Part shown: piece after piece, positions 60,040-64,000 of the stretch
Numbering within the stretch: position 1 is the stretch's first letter
Layout of the letters: each line of letters opens with the position of its first letter
Assembly (NCBI GenBank): GCA_007922195.1
Contig: ML681998.1
Location: 14,836,783 to 14,900,782 of the forward strand
DNA: 64,000 nt
Source of the DNA: Podocnemis expansa
Lineage: Eukaryota; Chordata; Testudines; Podocnemididae
Direction: 5' to 3'
Program-made: the position numbers and the translations under genes
The notes under the pieces: model-generated
Told to the model about the DNA's origin: nothing
Seen by the model: only the letters and a program-made list of their open reading frames with translations
The model's database searches: none

Positions 60040-61870
60040 TTCCAAAGGGATAGCCATGTTAGTCTAGTCCAGCAAAAAAACAACAAGGAGTTGTGTGGCA
60101 CATTGAGACTAACAGATTTATTTTTCGCATGAGCTTTCATGGGAGAAAATCCCACTTCCTCAGATGCTTCGAAGATGGGTGAACTTACAGAAAGGAATGA
60201 AACTAAATGCAAGGGGGTGTAAAACATAGGATCAAGTCACACAGTAACAGCAAATCAGAGCAGTTGTTAGGTTCAAACCATGGGAAGCCTGAAGTCAAAT
60301 TACCTGTTGGAATGGGAAAAGAACCCATAGTCTCGATTAAGTCCTGCTTTCACAGAATTTAGCTTGCATATTAATTTGAGTTCAGCTGTTTCTCTTTGAA
60401 GTCTTGATGTCCCAGCCACATCCCTGACGACAGTCGTTAACAAATCATTCATCCAGTGATTAGAAAGATGGAAGTGCTCAGCAACTGGTTTCTTTGTTCT
60501 GTGATTTCTGATATCAGCTCTGTGTTCATTCATCCTTTTACACAGCAGTCGTCCTGTTTGTACACCTCTTCTTTACCTACGCTACATTGATGACAGCTTC
60601 ATCATCTGGACACATGGGAGGGATGCTCTTGAAGATTTTCACAGAGATTTCAATAACTTCCACGCCACCATCGAACTGAGCCTGGAACACTCCACACAGG
60701 AGATCCACTTTCTGGACACTACAGTACAAATCAGGGATAGACGCATCACCAGCACCCTATACCAAAAACCTACTGATCGGTATAGTTACCTACATCCTTC
60801 GAGCTTCCATCCTAAATGCACCACACGATCCATTGTCTACAGCCAAGCCCTAAGATATAACCGCATTTGCTCTGATCCCTCAGACAGAGACAGACATCTT
60901 GAGGATCTCTATCAAGCATTCTTGAAACTACAGTACCCACCTGGGGAAGTAAGAAAACAAATTGACAGAGCTAGATGGGTTCCCCGAAGTCATCTACTAC
61001 AGGAAAGGCCCAAGAAAGAATGCAACAGAACACCACTAGTCACCACATGCAACCCCTAAGTCAGACCTTTGCAACAGATCATTAGGGACCTACAGCCTAT
61101 TCTAAAAGATGATCCCTCTCTCTCTCATTGGGAGATTGACCTCTCCTTGCTTATAGGCAACCACCCAATCTTAAACAGCAACTACAGCTTTAACAACAGA
61201 AGCACTGAAGCAGGCACACACCCCTGCAACAAACCACGCTGCCAAGTCGGCCCACATATCTGCACAACAGATACCATCATAGGCCCTAATCAAGCCTGCT
61301 GCTCCATCAAAGGCTCATTTACCTGCTCATCTACTAATGTGGTCTATGCCATCATGTGCAAGATATGCCCCAACACCTTATATATTGGACAAACAGGATG
61401 ATCGCTGCGTAAAAGGATGAATGAACACAGAGCTGATATCAGAAATCACAGAACAAAGAAACCAGTTGCTGAGCACTTCCATCTTTCTAATCACTGGATG
61501 AATGATTTGTTAACGACTGTCATCAGGGATGTGGCTGGGATAGCAAGACTTCAAAGAGAAACAGCTGAACTCAAATTAATATGCAAGCTAAATTCTGTGA
61601 AAGCAGGACTTAATCGAGACTATGGGTTCTTTTCCCATTACAAAAGGTAATTTGACTTCAGGCTTCCCATGGTTTCAGCCTGAAAACTGCTCTGATTTTC
61701 TGTTACTGTGTGACCTGATCCTATGTTTTACACCCCCTTGCATTTATTTTCATTCCCTTCTGTAAGTTCACCCATCTTCGAAGCATCTGAGGAAGTGGTA
61801 TTTTCTCCCATGAAAGCTCATGCGGAAAATAAATCTGTTAGTCTCAATGTGCCACGACTCCTTGTTGTTT
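60040..61870 (+). mobile_element. Penelope-like element, inverted dimer (copy 2)
   Basis: The structure is as in copy 1, with a longer left inverted arm (60040 to about 60560) and a forward body to 61870. A perfect 13-bp TSD, TATATATACACAT, flanks it (60027-60039, 61871-61883). The body encodes a reverse transcriptase C-terminal part with the YIDD catalytic box (60583-60594) and a GIY-YIG endonuclease (LYIGQTG at about 61379-61399). It is nested in an older PLE fragment in the NIPAL2 3' UTR. Confidence 0.9.
60583..61650 (+). pseudogene. PLE reverse transcriptase/GIY-YIG endonuclease, 5'-truncated
   Basis: A single frame runs from YIDDSFIIW to the end (NSVKAGLNRDYGFFSHYKR, stop after 61650), with only two internal stops: TAA at 61057-61059 and TGA at 61399-61401, just after the YIG motif. 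Both look like single C-to-T changes; the first is a C in the copy at 9838-11204. Visible features are the RT catalytic YIDD, a linker with Cys/His residues ([20 protein letters not shown]), the GIY-YIG core and a [10 protein letters not shown] helix. PLEs use this RT plus endonuclease for target-primed insertion. The RT N-terminal part is missing. Confidence 0.85.
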
Positions 61871-61950
61871 TATATATACACATACCAGGATGGGTGCAAA
61901 CATTACAACGGGGAAGGCAAGTGCTAACAAAGTCAATTCGGTTAGGGAGA
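61871..61950. mobile_element. Older PLE fragment, right part
   Basis: ATGGGTGCAAAC...GGCAAGTGCTAACAAAG...TCAATTCGG resembles 46212-46295 (GGCAACTGCTAATGAGAG, CAATTCAGTCGGGG). It continues the fragment at 59916-60039 across the younger insertion and ends about 10 bp from the NIPAL2 stop codon. Confidence 0.55.
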
Positions 61951-61960
61951 GTTCATCTTG

Positions 61961-62079
61961 TTAACTGGAATTTAAGCTGCTTTCTTCTCTCAAGTTTGAT
62001 GTCCAGTCACTTTCATCATGCAAAGTGCCATAGGATAAGCTGTTTGAATCTGGTTGTATTATGCCAATCATTTCTTTTC
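61961..62079 (-). CDS. NIPAL2: NIPAL2 terminal coding exon
   Basis: On the minus strand, the acceptor TTCCCACAG is followed by 119 coding bases. Joined to the phase-1 G of the upstream exon they read GKEMIG, then IQPDSNSLSYGTL, and end in NSS and TAA at 61963-61961. The IQPDS.SLSYGTL block matches the cytosolic C-terminal tail I recall for human NIPAL2. NIPAL2 belongs to the NIPA family of multi-pass membrane proteins linked to magnesium transport. The tail after this block diverges from human. The stop is followed within about 10 bases by an old PLE fragment and about 90 bases on by a younger PLE. Confidence 0.88.
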
Positions 62080-62420
62080 CTGTGGGAATGGGAAAAACGA
62101 ACAAAAAAAGGGAAAAAAATCATAATAAAGCAACCTCTTACCAATCCATTATTCTTCTTTTAGAGGCTCCACTCTCAATACTTTTTTCTTATGTTTTCTA
62201 TTGTGGCAACAGGTGGGAAATAATTTAAGAAATTTTTTGAAAAAAAATCAATTGGAAATAGGAATAGAAATTAAGGAAAATGTAAGTTTATTAAATATGA
62301 TTGAAGGATATTTTTTCAATTCTCCCCATTTATGCCCCACTCCATTACCTGATGCTTTTAGACTTTTAAACATAGATGACTGGCAAGTATTTGACAAAGA
62401 ACTTCCAAAACCATGCTTAC

Positions 62421-62515
62421 CAGGAATGTGTCCACAGTCAATATAAGGAATTTGTAAATGCTCCTCTTCTTGATTTCTTGTGATTACAAACACACCAAGA
62501 AATGAGATAAGACAC
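62421..62515 (-). CDS. NIPAL2: NIPAL2 penultimate coding exon
   Basis: This 95-bp minus-strand exon has the acceptor TTTGCAG and the donor CCTG|GTAAGC. The frame reads CLISFLGVFVITRNQEEEHL and PYIDCGHIP, i.e. the end of the last transmembrane helix and the start of the cytosolic tail of NIPAL2. It ends in phase 1, which the exon at 61961-62079 requires. Earlier exons must lie beyond 64000. The gene runs towards POP1 (convergent), matching human 8q22 order as I recall it. Confidence 0.88.
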
Positions 62516-64000
62516 CTGCAAAGGCATTGTCAAAATATGGTTACTAACAGCTCATTACATTGCAAAAGTGAGTCTTATCCTAGGTCCCATGTTTCTCTCT
62601 CAAGAGCTTCCATATCTGAGCTGCTCAGTTGAGAAGAGACTTATTTTTCCTGACTGGCAGTTCAGCAGACACATCCAGGGCTCAGTGGCAGGACTGAATT
62701 AAGGCATGGGCTTTAGGGCCTGCAGCCCAGGACTCTGACCAGATATGTGGGCAGAGAAGGGAGCCTAGTGCTGGTCTCCACTGGTCCCATTCATGGCATG
62801 TGGGGCAGTGAGCCAGTTTTGGAAACTTATCTGTGGGGGCACTGTGCCAACCCTTCACGACATACTCCCCCCCCCCAACTCTGCCTCTGCTAGAGTAGGA
62901 GACACAGGCACAACATAATGGGTAAGTGGGGGAGGAGGTGGGTGGTGCAGCCAAGCCTACATTTGCAGCCCACCCCAGGCCTCATGCCCCCTCCCAAAGG
63001 TACAGACCCCCTTTCTCCAGGGCAGCTAGGTGATGGCATTAGGATGGTGGGGGACCTACAAAATCTAAGAGTCGTGAGAGAGTTAACGCAGTCCTGCTCA
63101 GTGGGTATGTCTATATAGCAAAACGAAAAACCAGATGCTGGCCCATGACAGTGGACTTGGGCTTGCAGGACTGTTTCACTACTGTGTAGACTTCTGGGTC
63201 ATGCTAGAGCCTTAGCTCTGGGACCCTCCTACACCTGCAAGACCCAAGAGCCCAGGCACCAGCCTGAGCCCAGAAATCTACACAGCAACAAAACAGTCTT
63301 GCAAGCCCAACCCTGAGTCATCTGGCATAAGCCAGCCACATGTTCTTCAGTGTGTAGACCAAGTCAGGCTGGATTCTTATCTTCTCAGACCTTATCCAAA
63401 GTAACAAAACTTCTAAAGACCAAATTATGTTCTCAGAATATTTCAGTGGCTCATGGATTTCTATGAGTTTTCAAAAGACGCTTGGCCTACTCACACATAT
63501 AGTCTCTCTGCCTTCAAAGGAACCACTCCTGTGAGAGACATCAGCTGAGTCTCTCTCTGAGCCACAGCAACGAAAATACCTTTGTGTCCTGGAACAATTG
63601 TTTGTAGCATATCCAGACTAACACTGACAGTTTAACTAATTATCAGTTAACTCAAGTTGAGGACAACCAAAATTTGTAGTCTAGACAGACCCTTTGTTTC
63701 TCTCACATGATTTTTGTGTCTCAGAACCAGGTTTCTGGCTAGCAGGGATTCTGATCTGCTTGCTCAGTGTCTTCTGTTCATCCAGTGCTGTATGCAACAC
63801 TAATATTTCATGCCCGCCAAGCACGTGGGTTTAATTTGCTAAGCTTCATTATTACCCCTTTCACTACACACACTGACTGTCACACGAACCAGTTAGTAGG
63901 TCTGTTTCCGCTCAGTCCTACCTGCAGTGGTAGGGGCCACATACCATTATCAGTTGTGTTGTCTGAGTGCATTGAAGCCAGAGATCTGATTCAGAACTTT
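62516..64000 (-). other. NIPAL2: NIPAL2 intron
   Basis: This lies upstream (on the minus strand) of the penultimate NIPAL2 exon. I found no further NIPAL2 exon; the preceding transmembrane exon must be beyond the window. It contains the fold-back MITE 63103-63361 and a C-run at about 62866. Confidence 0.6.
63103..63361. mobile_element. Fold-back MITE
   Basis: The left end is GGGTATGTCTATATAGC and the right end TTCAGTGTGTAGACC. Inner arms GGGCTTGCAGGACTGTTT and AAACAGTCTTGCAAGCCC are inverted copies, as are TGTGTAGACTTCTGGG and CCCAGAAATCTACACA. Confidence 0.65.

Larger units (their letters stand above)
59111..61960 (-). other. NIPAL2: NIPAL2 3' UTR region, filled by PLE insertions
   Basis: Downstream of the NIPAL2 stop, on the minus strand, AATAAA occurs at 61748-61743 and 60122-60117, both inside PLE sequence, and again at 59116-59111 in non-repeat DNA. 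The last may be the ancestral poly(A) signal and the first two are transposon-derived alternatives. Which one is used cannot be told from the DNA. Confidence 0.35.

Noticed and set aside
62248..62420. Read-through of the NIPAL2 penultimate exon to a stop at 62248
   Set aside because: The GTAAGC donor at 62420 and a downstream exon with a NIPAL2-like tail in the right phase explain the gene better. The read-through peptide has no similarity to NIPAL2 and contains an in-frame AATAAA region.

Overview
The window is eukaryotic and vertebrate: sparse GT-AG-spliced exons sit in a sea of interspersed repeats. CR1 LINEs (one almost intact), Penelope-like elements (PLEs), hAT and short-TSD fold-back MITEs, and MIR-like remnants together suggest a non-avian sauropsid, most likely a turtle or crocodilian. 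This is inferred from repeat types recognised by eye, without any database search. No operons, CRISPR arrays or prokaryotic features are present.

Genes. Positions 45-20282 (+) carry the last seven coding exons of POP1, the large protein subunit of RNase P and RNase MRP. All splice phases agree and the stop codon is at 20280-20282. At the other end, 61961-62515 (-) holds the last two coding exons of NIPAL2, a NIPA-family membrane protein of magnesium-transporter type. The two genes converge, as POP1 and NIPAL2 do on human 8q22. No other gene was recognised in the roughly 41.7 kb between the two stop codons.

Repeats by region. 0-20 kb (POP1 introns): four hAT-type MITEs with 8-bp target duplications (TSDs), an old reverse CR1, a PLE fold-back interrupted by a MITE, a PLE inverted dimer (9838-11204), and a 5'-truncated CR1 (16874-18794). 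20-37 kb: old CR1, several MITEs filled with palindromic 14-mers, a probable solo LTR (26288-27531) and a hAT MITE. 37.5-40.2 kb: a young CR1 with endonuclease and reverse transcriptase, broken by one extra A. 44-49 kb: a triple nest (PLE in hAT in CR1), a PLE with a MITE inside it, and a second copy of the solo LTR containing a GC-rich hAT MITE. 50-52 kb: MITEs including a palindrome of about 690 bp. 60-62 kb: a PLE inverted dimer inside an older PLE fragment, lying within the NIPAL2 3' UTR about 90 bp past its stop codon.

The most interesting signals are structural. Two PLE copies 38 kb apart carry a MITE at the same TTA of their terminal repeat. MITEs with a shared TGTCTACACT-type end carry different internal palindrome arrays. 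Two ~1.2-kb elements have matching LTR-like ends and 4-bp TSDs. A PLE supplies candidate poly(A) signals to NIPAL2.
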